Shown here in pieces: positions 54,412 to 62,457 of a stretch of 64,000 bases of DNA. How positions within the stretch are numbered: the first letter of the stretch is position 1; the number at the start of each line of letters is the position of its first letter. The notes under the pieces are model-generated. The model was not told where the DNA came from and did not search any database. It saw only the letters and a program-made list of their open reading frames with translations. A program made the translations under genes and the position numbers. The DNA comes from Acidimicrobiaceae bacterium (GTDB taxonomy: Bacteria; Actinomycetota; Acidimicrobiia; Acidimicrobiales; Aldehydirespiratoraceae), in contig VXYK01000055.1 in the NCBI GenBank assembly GCA_009845995.1, forward strand, positions 39,421 to 103,420, in the 5' to 3' direction.

Positions 54412-55458
54412 ATGAAGGTGTTGATCGACGCAGTACATCCCGCGGACGTATGGACCCTGGGTGCAGTCGAGGATCGTCTCCTGGCTGCTGGTGAGGAGAC
54501 TCTGTGGATCTCGCGCCCGGGCAAAGACTCCGTCGTCGAACTCATTGAGGCGCGCGGCAGGCCCCACATTGCGGGTCCACGCGCTGGAAGCAACATGGTG
54601 TCGCTGGCCCGTGAGTTGCTGTCGAGAGACTGGTTGACGTTTCGCACCGTGCGACGGTTCGGCCCCGATGTGATCTTGACTCGCTCACCTGCTGGGGTTC
54701 ACGCGGGCAGGTTGACGCGCACGCCAGTGCTGTATGACACCGACGACGGCCATGTCGCCGGACTGCTGTATTACATGGCGGGTCCGTTCGCCAATCTCAT
54801 CGCCAGCCCGACGGCCACCACCAGGAGTTACGGCTCGAAGCACCGCAAGTACAGGGGTTACAAGGAACTCTTCTACCTTCACCCGTCTCGTTTCACGGCG
54901 GATCCGACAATCCGAACCGATCTCGGGCTCAACGAAGAAGAGAGACTGTTCGTGCTTCGTCTGACCGCGTTCACTGCAAGCCACGATGTCTCCGAGAGAG
55001 GAATGACCCGCGAACAAATCGACCGGATTCTAAGTCGGTTGGCGGATCTTGGAAGAGTGGTTGTCTCCTCTGAGCAATCGTTGCCCCCTGACTTGGCGGC
55101 CATGGGAGTTTCGACTCCTCCGGAGCGATTCCATCATGTGCTCGCCGCGGCCGACCTCGTGGTCGGCGACAGTCAAACAGTCTGTTCGGAGGCTGGGGTG
55201 ATTGGCACACCGTCGCTGCGCTACAACACCTGGGCAGGCCGACACCCCTATCAGGTGGAGTTGCAAGAGCGTTGGGGTCTGACCAGAGCCTTCGCCCTCA
55301 GCCAAGAATCGGCGTTCTTCAACGAGCTTGACCGTGTGCTCGGAGATCTTGACAGCGTGCACGCGACCCATGAGCAGCGCCGACAGCAGATGCTCGAATG
55401 GTGCGATGACCCGGTTGATGATCTCACTGCGTGGATCTATGAGCTGGCGGATCGCTAG
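54412..55458 (+). CDS. DUF354 family protein (glycosyltransferase-B-like)
   Basis: A 348-residue protein. The N-terminus MKVLIDAVHPADVWTLGAVE, ARGRPHIAGPRAGS, YDTDDGHVAG and the C-terminal VVGDSQTVCSEAGVIGTPSL match DUF354, a MurG-like family often found in archaeal and bacterial surface-polysaccharide loci. No activity has been established for it. ATG 54412 fits the family N-terminus; the frame is open to 54115. The 3' end overlaps the convergent SpoIID gene by 4 bp. Confidence 0.82.
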   Translation: MKVLIDAVHPADVWTLGAVEDRLLAAGEETLWISRPGKDSVVELIEARGRPHIAGPRAGSNMVSLARELLSRDWLTFRTVRRFGPDVILTRSPAGVHAGRLTRTPVLYDTDDGHVAGLLYYMAGPFANLIASPTATTRSYGSKHRKYRGYKELFYLHPSRFTADPTIRTDLGLNEEERLFVLRLTAFTASHDVSERGMTREQIDRILSRLADLGRVVVSSEQSLPPDLAAMGVSTPPERFHHVLAAADLVVGDSQTVCSEAGVIGTPSLRYNTWAGRHPYQVELQERWGLTRAFALSQESAFFNELDRVLGDLDSVHATHEQRRQQMLEWCDDPVDDLTAWIYELADR

Positions 55459-58136
55459 AGGTTGGGCTGGATTCGCATTTTGGGAGGAAGAACGGGCTGT
55501 ACCCAAGGTGCGAACGCTTCGGGAAGACCGGCAAGGCGCCAGATGAAGGTGACCACCTCCGCCCGTGTCAACGGGGCGTCCGGAGAGAAAGTGGTTGGCG
55601 AGGTGCCTGTTGTGATTCCGTACTCCAACATCCAACGAACCGCCTCGCTGTAGTAGGAGCCTTCTTTGACATCGTCGAAAGTCTGGTCGTAGTTCGGGGC
55701 GGGCGTGCCCGCGAAGCGCCAAAGGAAGGTGGACGCTTGCGCCCTGGACAGGGTCATGTTCGGAGAGAAGGTTGTGGACGAGGTTCCCGTGGTCACGTCG
55801 TATTCTGCGAGCAGGTCCACCGCATCGCGATAAGACGCGTCCTCGGCGACGTCTTCGAAACCGGCGCGATTGGTTGGAAGCGGACTTCCCTCGAAGCGCC
55901 AGAGGATCTCGGCGAATTCGGCCCGATTGATCTGATCGTCGGGCCCGAACATCTCCGCGGTCGAGCCCTCGGCGATCTGTTCACCGACTGACCAGAGAAC
56001 CGGCTCGTAGAAGTAGTCGTCTGGAGAAATATCGCTGAACTCGACGACGGGTGGTGGTTCTTGGGGGTTCTCGGGTTCCTGGGGTTCTTCGGGTGGGTCG
56101 GGAGGCTTGGGATCTTCGTGGGGTTCGAGCGCAAACTCGGCAGGCCATTCGATGACGAATTTGGTACCGACCGGAGGGTGGCATCCCTGCGCGGTCCTGC
56201 ACCCGTTGAGGATCGCGAAATACAGCCAAGCACCGTAGGGCTCCCCGTCGCGGGTGAGCGTTACCGTTCTGCCCACATCATGAACGGTGATCGTTGCGAA
56301 CTCGGTGTACCCCGATTCCGGCGCTTCGGTGATTTCGAGTCCGATCAAGGAACTGATGTTCAACGGTGACTCACCGCGCACCGTGTAGTTGTTCAGCCAG
56401 CGCGTCAGATCTGCGATTGAGTAGGAACGGGTCCAAGTGGCGTAGGCATTTCGTTCGCGGCCCGTCTGTGGATCGAAAGCCGCATCGTAAGGATCTGGCT
56501 TCGAGAGCAGGAACGGGAGATCGATACCGTCCGTCCAGATGTCGGAGGGCTTGGCGGTATGCCCACCGTTGCTTGACGAGTAGAAGGCCTGCGCGATTCG
56601 GGGTTCGTATTGCGTCGGACTTGCGCCGTTGTTGGTTTCCCCGCCGGTCTGTCCCTCGCCGTTGCCCGACTCGGTCGAGGGGCCGCTTCCGGTTTCCTCG
56701 TCGGACTCTACTTCGGCCTGATAGACGACAACTTCACCTGCAGTGGCATCCACCGCGTCGCACCACGCGTGCCAATCACATCCCGACTCCCGCGCCCATC
56801 CAGTGAACACTTGATCGACGATTGAGTCGTAAAGGTTGAAAGGTTCGTCGACCCAGTCGCTGCTCATCGCTCGGTCAACGACTGTGGCGGCGGCGTAGCT
56901 GCGTGCCGCCACTGCCTGTGCCTTCATGGCTTCCATCGGCCAGTCGACAGGCACTTCCTGGAGTCCGTACAGGTACTTTTCGACATCAAGCTGCGCGACG
57001 ACTACGCAAAACTTGAGACCGGTTCCGCAGCGGTCGGGGTTGCTGCCGGCAATCGGGACACCAGCGGGGTGGAGCAGGTAGCGCGCGCCTGCGTACGTAC
57101 CGAGATTGTCCCCGTCCTCATACTCTTCGACGGTGGCTCTGATCCCAATCGTCTGAACAACTTCAAGCGCCGTGTTGTGGCAGCGGGCGTCGTTGTCGCA
57201 GAGGTCGGTGGTGACGCCGATTGACTTGTCGGTGTATTCGGCGTGCCAGCGGGTTCCGTCGTAGTGGGTTGTCAGTGGCAGATGGCTGACGCCGATGACC
57301 TCATCGTCCACCTCGACAGTAAGTTCCCACTCGCCGGGACCGAGTTCGTCCAACGGAGTCGAGATGGCAATCAGCTCCCGCACCCCTATCAGAACATTGA
57401 GGCTGCCGGGTTGATAGGGCCGAGGCCGTGAATGCGTCATGCAGAACTGCACTCCGGAGCCGCAGTCGTCGGGGGTTACGCCGTCGATGGCCACGCTCGA
57501 CGGATGAAGGAAATATCGCCCACCGAAATATGAACCGAGATTCGGGCCGTCTTCGAACTCTTCGACCACCGCTCTGGTGCCAACTGTGTGGGCCACCTCG
57601 AGCACGGTGTATTCACAGCGGGGGTCGTTGTCGCAGAGGTCGGTGGTGACGCCGATTGACTTGTCGGTGTATTCGGCATGCCAGCGGGTTCCGTCGTAGT
57701 GGGTTGTCAGCGGCAGATGACTGACGCCGATGACCTCACCGCCGACCTCGACAGAGAGTTCCCACTCACCGGGACCGAGTTCGTCCAATGGAGTCGAGAT
57801 GGCAATCAGCTCCCGTACCCCGACCCGCACCTCGACATTCTCGGGAACGTGCGTGGGGTCGAACTCGGAGAAATTGGTGATCGGTTCAAGAGTGGTGTTG
57901 TCGTAGTAGAACGAGAGAATCTGGTCGTAAGTGTGCCCGTCGACGGCGCGTCCGTAAGCGCCGAACTGGCTCAGCCCGACGCCGTGTCCGAACCCGCCGC
58001 CGTTGAGAACAACGAGGTTCTGATCAGAGCTGTCGGAGCCTTCTTCGTGGGCAAGAAGCGGTGATGTCGCCAAAGTCGCTGATGTCACTACGCAAAGGGC
58101 GAGCAGACAACACAGCATTGATCTGGAGAATCTCAA
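55455..58136 (-). CDS. Secreted SpoIID/LytB-domain protein with three SLH repeats
   Basis: An 893-residue exported protein. The signal peptide is about 1-29. Next is GGGFGHGVGLSQFGAYGRA (47-65), a SpoIID/LytB family motif. Two tandem copies of a 145-residue unit follow (about 105-249 and 250-394). The SpoIID core has QEVPVDWPMEAMKAQAVAAR. After a Glu/Pro-rich linker (PKPPDPPEEPQEPENPQEPP) come three SLH repeats at about 700-750, 760-810 and 820-870. Their TRAE-type motifs are NRAE, SRAQ and TRAE. SpoIID is a peptidoglycan lytic transglycosylase; SLH repeats bind pyruvylated wall polymers. The start is TTG 58136, since an in-frame TGA lies 4 codons upstream; ATG 58118 is the alternative. Confidence 0.88.
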   Translation of the reverse strand: MRFSRSMLCCLLALCVVTSATLATSPLLAHEEGSDSSDQNLVVLNGGGFGHGVGLSQFGAYGRAVDGHTYDQILSFYYDNTTLEPITNFSEFDPTHVPENVEVRVGVRELIAISTPLDELGPGEWELSVEVGGEVIGVSHLPLTTHYDGTRWHAEYTDKSIGVTTDLCDNDPRCEYTVLEVAHTVGTRAVVEEFEDGPNLGSYFGGRYFLHPSSVAIDGVTPDDCGSGVQFCMTHSRPRPYQPGSLNVLIGVRELIAISTPLDELGPGEWELTVEVDDEVIGVSHLPLTTHYDGTRWHAEYTDKSIGVTTDLCDNDARCHNTALEVVQTIGIRATVEEYEDGDNLGTYAGARYLLHPAGVPIAGSNPDRCGTGLKFCVVVAQLDVEKYLYGLQEVPVDWPMEAMKAQAVAARSYAAATVVDRAMSSDWVDEPFNLYDSIVDQVFTGWARESGCDWHAWCDAVDATAGEVVVYQAEVESDEETGSGPSTESGNGEGQTGGETNNGASPTQYEPRIAQAFYSSSNGGHTAKPSDIWTDGIDLPFLLSKPDPYDAAFDPQTGRERNAYATWTRSYSIADLTRWLNNYTVRGESPLNISSLIGLEITEAPESGYTEFATITVHDVGRTVTLTRDGEPYGAWLYFAILNGCRTAQGCHPPVGTKFVIEWPAEFALEPHEDPKPPDPPEEPQEPENPQEPPPVVEFSDISPDDYFYEPVLWSVGEQIAEGSTAEMFGPDDQINRAEFAEILWRFEGSPLPTNRAGFEDVAEDASYRDAVDLLAEYDVTTGTSSTTFSPNMTLSRAQASTFLWRFAGTPAPNYDQTFDDVKEGSYYSEAVRWMLEYGITTGTSPTTFSPDAPLTRAEVVTFIWRLAGLPEAFAPWVQPVLPPKMRIQPNL
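57189..57386 (-). repeat. Intragenic duplication, copy in repeat 2 of the SpoIID protein
   Basis: This stretch matches 57624-57821 with about ten mismatches over 198 nt. The offset is exactly 435 nt (145 codons), so the duplication is in frame. Confidence 0.85.
57624..57821 (-). repeat. Intragenic duplication, copy in repeat 1 of the SpoIID protein
   Basis: Partner of 57189-57386. It encodes the GVRELIAISTPLDELGPGEW segment and the following TDKSIGVTTDLCDND. Weaker similarity continues across the whole 145-residue unit. Confidence 0.85.
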
Positions 58137-58222
58137 TGGTTTTTCTCATGTGTCGTGGCTTACCTTGGCGCTCGCCTATAAAAGGCAATGTGATTCTACC
58201 GCTTCGGCGCTGCTCTTCGGGG

Positions 58223-58951
58223 TCACTGCCCCAAGCGGCGCTGGTGACGGCGTGTCGAGACCCCGTACTTCACGATGCACCCGAGAGCAGCGACACCGTC
58301 GCGCCAGTTGATTTTCTTTCCCTCGGCGTAGGTGCGGCCGGAGTAGGAGATTCCGACCTCCCAGATTCGCCAGCCACCGGCAGCGACTTTGGCCGTTATC
58401 TCAGGTTCAATACCGAATCGGTTCTCGCGCAGGTCGAGACTCTGGACGACTTCGGTACGGAACGCCTTGTAGCAGGTCTCCATGTCCGTGAGGTTCAAAT
58501 CGGTGAACATGTTGGACAGCAGGGTCAGAAACCGGTTGCCGACCGAATGCCAGAAATACAACACGCGACGAGGGCGGCCGGACTGAAATCGACTGCCATA
58601 TACGACATCAGCTGAACCGTTCAGCAGTGGTTCGAGAATGATGTCGTAGTCGTTCGGGTGGTATTCGAGATCAGCGTCCTGCACGATCACGAACTCAGCC
58701 GAAGCGACTTCGAAACCGCGTCGAATCGCCGCCCCTTTACCCATGTTGAAGGGTTGCAGAATTATCTGGACTCGGGAATCGTCGAAACCGTCGAGGAGTT
58801 CGCGGGTGCCGTCAGTTGAACCATCGTCGACGATGACCAACTCGGCAGTGTGCGGGCTCGCAAGCACCCTCTTCACCATTTCCGCCGCCGTCGCGGCCTC
58901 GTTGTAACAGGGCATTACGACGCAAAGTCGGGGTCCAAGGGTTTCGTCCAT
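58223..58951 (-). CDS. Family 2 glycosyltransferase (dolichol-phosphate mannosyltransferase-like)
   Basis: A 242-residue GT-A enzyme. Motifs are LCVVMPCYNEAATAAEMVKR, VDDGSTDGT, NMGKGAAIRRGFEVA, the DAD metal site in VIVQDADLEYHPNDY, and GSRFQSGR. It lacks membrane spans, and members usually transfer a sugar to polyprenyl phosphate. It lies between the SLH protein and the CsaB-like gene; its start is 38 bp from the CsaB-like start, divergently. Confidence 0.93.
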   Translation of the reverse strand: MDETLGPRLCVVMPCYNEAATAAEMVKRVLASPHTAELVIVDDGSTDGTRELLDGFDDSRVQIILQPFNMGKGAAIRRGFEVASAEFVIVQDADLEYHPNDYDIILEPLLNGSADVVYGSRFQSGRPRRVLYFWHSVGNRFLTLLSNMFTDLNLTDMETCYKAFRTEVVQSLDLRENRFGIEPEITAKVAAGGWRIWEVGISYSGRTYAEGKKINWRDGVAALGCIVKYGVSTRRHQRRLGQ

Positions 58952-58976
58952 GGGCGAATAACGCTAGCAGTGGCGC

Positions 58977-58989
58977 TAGCGTCCGCCAC
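58977..58989 (+). promoter_or_regulatory. Candidate leaderless promoter of the CsaB-like gene
   Basis: TAGCGT at 58977-58982 ends 7 nt before the ATG at 58990. Two GCTAGC palindromes flank the spacer between the divergent genes. Confidence 0.45.
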
Positions 58990-60084
58990 ATGAACCAGAG
59001 CCCGCGCGACCCGGCCGTTCGCGGTGTTCCCCGTATTTTGGTGTGCGGCTGGTCAGGAGCGGGAAACACAGGCGACGAGTTGTTGACATCGGCTGTTGTC
59101 GAGGTTCTCAGATCCAGCGGAGCCATCCCGGTTGTCGTCTCCCGCGACCCGGAAACTACGTCGATCCTGCACAACGTGGAGGCCGTCGCTTGGGGACCGC
59201 GCGGCTGGCTGCGCAGACTGGCCCAAGGGCTTAGGGGCGACAAGGCCGGAGCACGAGTGGATGGCGTGTGTGTCGGCCCTGGTGGAATCATCCAGGATTC
59301 GAGCAGCATCTGGAGCCTTCCCGGCCACCTGTTGATCCCGAGACGGCTGCGGCGCATGGGCAAGCCGGTTGTCGGTGTGGGGCTGGGTGCCGAACCCTTG
59401 AAGCGAAGGTCGTCGCGACGTCTGCTCCGTGCTGTGCTGAAAGACACACCGGTAGTGGCACGCGATGCAGCATCTGCAGCGTCGCTCGCCGCGGCCGGCG
59501 TTGAAGCGACGGTCGGCGGTGACTTGGTTTTTGGTCTTGACCTTGAACCGTTGCAGCGGCGAGCAGAAATCGTTGTCGCGGTCGGTCCCAGTGTCACCCC
59601 CGGACGCTTGCGTCCCGCTAGCCGTCGCTTGAGCGTTGATGATCCTTCTCTGGTCGTTGCTGCTATCGGCGCGGTCGCTGAGCGACTCGGCGCGTCGGTT
59701 GCCCTGGCCGCCTTCCGCGGCAAGCGCGACCTCGACTACGCGCAACTCCTCGCCTCCCGTATTCGGCCCGACACAGAGGTGCTCGCATCCGACATCGACA
59801 CTCAGGTGGATCGAATTCGATCTGCTCGACTGTTGATCAGCAGCCGCTATCACCCAGTCGTGGTTGCAGCGCGCAACGGCACGCCAACGATCGTGTGCTC
59901 GACCGAGCAAAAAATCGGCTCGCTAGTGGAGCAGTTGTCCAGTCCGCTCGTAACGAAGATCGAGGATTGGTCTGCATTGTCGGAATGTGAATTGACAGAA
60001 CCGGGCTCTCCGCTGGTCGTTGAAGGCGTTGGCTTGCACCACGAGGCATTGCGACAGTTGGTTGAACGCAGCCGCGGCGACTAG
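58990..60084 (+). CDS. Polysaccharide pyruvyl transferase (CsaB-like)
   Basis: A 364-residue pyruvyltransferase-family protein. Features are ILVCGWSGAGNTGDELLTSA near the N-terminus, GPGGIIQDSSS, GVGLGAEPL, VARDAASAASL and the C-terminal SSRYHPVVVAARNGTP. CsaB adds a pyruvate ketal to secondary cell-wall polysaccharide, creating the ligand for SLH domains. Its neighbours are an SLH protein and an ABC glycan exporter, which fits that role. It converges with the ABC ATPase gene. Confidence 0.88.
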   Translation: MNQSPRDPAVRGVPRILVCGWSGAGNTGDELLTSAVVEVLRSSGAIPVVVSRDPETTSILHNVEAVAWGPRGWLRRLAQGLRGDKAGARVDGVCVGPGGIIQDSSSIWSLPGHLLIPRRLRRMGKPVVGVGLGAEPLKRRSSRRLLRAVLKDTPVVARDAASAASLAAAGVEATVGGDLVFGLDLEPLQRRAEIVVAVGPSVTPGRLRPASRRLSVDDPSLVVAAIGAVAERLGASVALAAFRGKRDLDYAQLLASRIRPDTEVLASDIDTQVDRIRSARLLISSRYHPVVVAARNGTPTIVCSTEQKIGSLVEQLSSPLVTKIEDWSALSECELTEPGSPLVVEGVGLHHEALRQLVERSRGD

Positions 60085-60118
60085 TTGCCCGCCCACTCTC
60101 CCCGAAGAAGGGCCGGTT

Positions 60119-60883
60119 TCAGTTGTTGTGAGTATGGAGTGTGTTGTCGCTTGAATCGACCATTTCCAAATAGGCGGAGACGACATCGCCCGGAGCGCCG
60201 ATCTTGACGAGCTTGCCGTGGTCAAGCCAGCCAACCTGGTGACATTCAGCCATGAGATCGGTGTTGTGTGAGACGAGGACAATTGTTGTGCCCCTGTCGC
60301 GGAGCATGTCCATGTGCTTCAAACACCTGCGTTGGAACTCTTCGTCGCCGACCGCGATCACCTCATCCACCAAGAGGATGTCGGGACTCACGTTGACCGC
60401 CACCGCGAACCCCAGACGCACATACATGCCGCTCGAATAGATCTTCACCGGTTCATCAACGAAATCTCCGATCCCGCTGAACTCGATGATGTCGTCCATG
60501 GACGCGGACATCTGCTTTCGGCTGATCCCGAGCATGGCGCCGTTGAGATAGACGTTCTCGCGGCCGGTGAGATCAGGATGAAATCCCGATCCGAGCTCGA
60601 GCAGCGCCGACAGACGTCCAGTCGCTTCAACCGAGCCGAACGTTGGTCGGTGAATCCCTGCCATGAGACGAAGCAGGGTTGATTTGCCGCTGCCGTTGTG
60701 GCCGATAAGGCCGAAGAACGAGCCCGGCGCGATATCGAGATTGATGTTCTGCAGCACCCAGAACTCGTCGGTGTGACGAGTCCGGGCAATACGCAGGACC
60801 GCTTCCTTGAGCGAGCTCGGACGGTTCCGTTCAAGGCGGAAGCGCTTCGAAACGCCGTCAACGACGATGGCGCCGATGGTCAC
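60119..60883 (-). CDS. ABC transporter ATP-binding protein, Wzt/TagH type
   Basis: A 254-residue ATPase. Walker A is GHNGSGKST; the region YSSGMYVRLGFAVAV is the signature motif of polysaccharide/teichoic-acid exporters; Walker B is ILLVDEVIAVGD; the H-loop is SHN. It has no C-terminal carbohydrate-binding extension. It overlaps the permease gene by ATGA. Confidence 0.94.
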   Translation of the reverse strand: MTIGAIVVDGVSKRFRLERNRPSSLKEAVLRIARTRHTDEFWVLQNINLDIAPGSFFGLIGHNGSGKSTLLRLMAGIHRPTFGSVEATGRLSALLELGSGFHPDLTGRENVYLNGAMLGISRKQMSASMDDIIEFSGIGDFVDEPVKIYSSGMYVRLGFAVAVNVSPDILLVDEVIAVGDEEFQRRCLKHMDMLRDRGTTIVLVSHNTDLMAECHQVGWLDHGKLVKIGAPGDVVSAYLEMVDSSDNTLHTHNN

Positions 60884-61707
60884 GGTTCCTCACTGATCGA
60901 CATGCTCTGCCTGCGAAAGAAGACCCAGCCGATCACGAAAGTTGTGACCGACCAGACGACCGCAGCCAAGAAGCGGTTCCATAGCGGAACCTGCAGAAAA
61001 TAGGCGGCGTCGCGGGAGATCTCGATGAACAGAGCGACCGGGTTCCACTCCACGAAGAGTCGGGCGATCTCGGGTATCTGCTCTTTTTTGAGAAGTTCGG
61101 GCGTGTAGACGATCGGCACCGCGAAGAACGCAACATTGAGCAGGATGCCAGACAGATATTTGACGTCACGGTAACGGGCGTTGAGCACCGAAACGATGAA
61201 TCCGAGCCCCAACCCGAATCCCAGAGCGAGCGCCATCGCGACCGGCAAGAACACGAGTGTCCAGCTGATATTGGAGAGCGCGGTCATGATCACGACCAAC
61301 ACCGCGACCTCGAGCAGGGTCTGGACAAGGTTTGAAGCGGCACCGCCGAGCAGAGCCGTCTCGGTCGGAAAATAGATCTTCTTGCGCAAGTCGCTGACAG
61401 AACTCAACCAATCCATCGAACCCTCGACCAAACCCGTGAACAGGGTCCAGATGATCAGACCCGTGAAGAGGTAGAGACCGAAGTTCTCGGCGTTGCCGTT
61501 GTTTGTCACAGGGGGTACCGCTCGATAGACCGCGCCGAAAATGAACCAGTAGACGCCGACAGTCACCAGAGGGTTGAGGAACGACCAGAACCAACCCAGC
61601 AGGCTGCGCTTGTAACGGGACTTCGATTCGCGCTCGGCGAAGTGATAGATGAGCGTGATGCTCTTGCGAACCGAAGGTGAGAGTGTGGGCGTAAGAGAAA
61701 ACTGCAC
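60880..61707 (-). CDS. ABC transporter permease, Wzm/TagG type
   Basis: A 275-residue ABC-2 permease with six hydrophobic segments. ERESKSRYKRSLLGWFWSFL near the N-terminus and the segment VLNARYRDVKYLSGILLNVA are typical of polysaccharide and O-antigen exporters. It pairs with the downstream ATPase (ATGA overlap) and follows udk by 14 nt, so udk, permease and ATPase form one operon. Confidence 0.94.
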   Translation of the reverse strand: MQFSLTPTLSPSVRKSITLIYHFAERESKSRYKRSLLGWFWSFLNPLVTVGVYWFIFGAVYRAVPPVTNNGNAENFGLYLFTGLIIWTLFTGLVEGSMDWLSSVSDLRKKIYFPTETALLGGAASNLVQTLLEVAVLVVIMTALSNISWTLVFLPVAMALALGFGLGLGFIVSVLNARYRDVKYLSGILLNVAFFAVPIVYTPELLKKEQIPEIARLFVEWNPVALFIEISRDAAYFLQVPLWNRFLAAVVWSVTTFVIGWVFFRRQSMSISEEP

Positions 61708-61721
61708 AGGCCGCTTGGATC

Positions 61722-62342
61722 CTATCCAGGGTGCCTTTGCAGGGCTGTAATTTCGACTGCCAGTTCGCTGGCCACGTCCTCCAGTTTCTCTTCGAGTGTG
61801 ACAACACGATCAGCGTGTTCTGCCGACGGCTGCACGAAGCTGTCATGCATGGGGGCAACGGTCTCCCAGAACTGCCGGTGGACGTCATCGGCGTCTCGCC
61901 CCCGTTCCCGCACATCACGTTGAGTCCGCCGCTCGAGGCGCACGGCTTCGGGGATGTCGATGAACACGGCCAAATCCAATAGTTTGCTGATCTCGCCGAA
62001 ATTCAACAGCAGGATCCCGTCGAGGATCACTATCTCTTTGGGTTCGACCACGATCACTTCGCCGGTACGTGTGTGGGTGGCAAAGTCGTATTTCGGGATT
62101 TCGACGGTTCTACCGTTGCGCAGGTCGTGCAAATGCTCAACAAAAAGCTCATGGTCGAGCGAATCGGGGTGGTCATAGTTGACCTGCATCCGCTCTTGCA
62201 TGGTTATGTGTGACAAGTCCCGGTAGTAGGCGTCGAAGGCCACAGATGACACCCGGTCCGGGCCGAGACAGCGGATCAACTCTCCGACGAGAGTCGTCTT
62301 ACCTGCCCCCGAGCCACCACAGATTCCGACGATGATTCCCAC
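61722..62342 (-). CDS. udk: Uridine kinase
   Basis: A 206-residue P-loop kinase that phosphorylates uridine and cytidine. Motifs are GICGGSGAGKTTLVGELI, AFDAYYRDLSHIT, NYDHPDSLDHELF and LERRTQRDVRERGRD. The start is GTG 62342. On the minus strand TACGGT (62351-62356) ends 8 nt before it. The first gene of the ABC exporter operon. Confidence 0.93.
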   Translation of the reverse strand: MGIIVGICGGSGAGKTTLVGELIRCLGPDRVSSVAFDAYYRDLSHITMQERMQVNYDHPDSLDHELFVEHLHDLRNGRTVEIPKYDFATHTRTGEVIVVEPKEIVILDGILLLNFGEISKLLDLAVFIDIPEAVRLERRTQRDVRERGRDADDVHRQFWETVAPMHDSFVQPSAEHADRVVTLEEKLEDVASELAVEITALQRHPG

Positions 62343-62370
62343 GACTGCACACCGTACCCTGGTTCATTCC

Positions 62371-62457
62371 GTGCCAGAATCGAAAGGCATGCCAGAATCG
62401 AAAGACATGCGAGTATCGGTCAACATGCCCGCAGCGCAGCTATTGGAGCAAAGATGA
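62371..62457 (+). CDS. Possible 28-residue upstream ORF encoded by an 18-bp tandem repeat
   Basis: From GTG 62371 a 28-codon frame reads (V/M)PESKGMPESKDMRVSVNM and ends at a TGA that overlaps the ATG of the next gene (ATGA). It consists of 18-bp repeats at 62372-62389 and 62390-62407, with a degenerate third at 62408-62425. Each unit supplies a new ATG. It may be a leader peptide for translational coupling. There is no strong ribosome-binding site at the GTG. Confidence 0.3.
   Translation: MPESKGMPESKDMRVSVNMPAAQLLEQR
62372..62425. repeat. 18-bp tandem repeat
   Basis: Two near-identical units TGCCAGAATCGAAAGGCA and TGCCAGAATCGAAAGACA, followed by a third, degenerate one. It occupies the udk/hydrolase intergenic interval. 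Confidence 0.85.

Noticed and set aside
60085..60118. Hairpin terminator between the convergent CsaB-like and ABC ATPase genes
   Set aside because: Only a short, imperfect CCGGCCC/GGGG pairing is visible and no U-tract follows.
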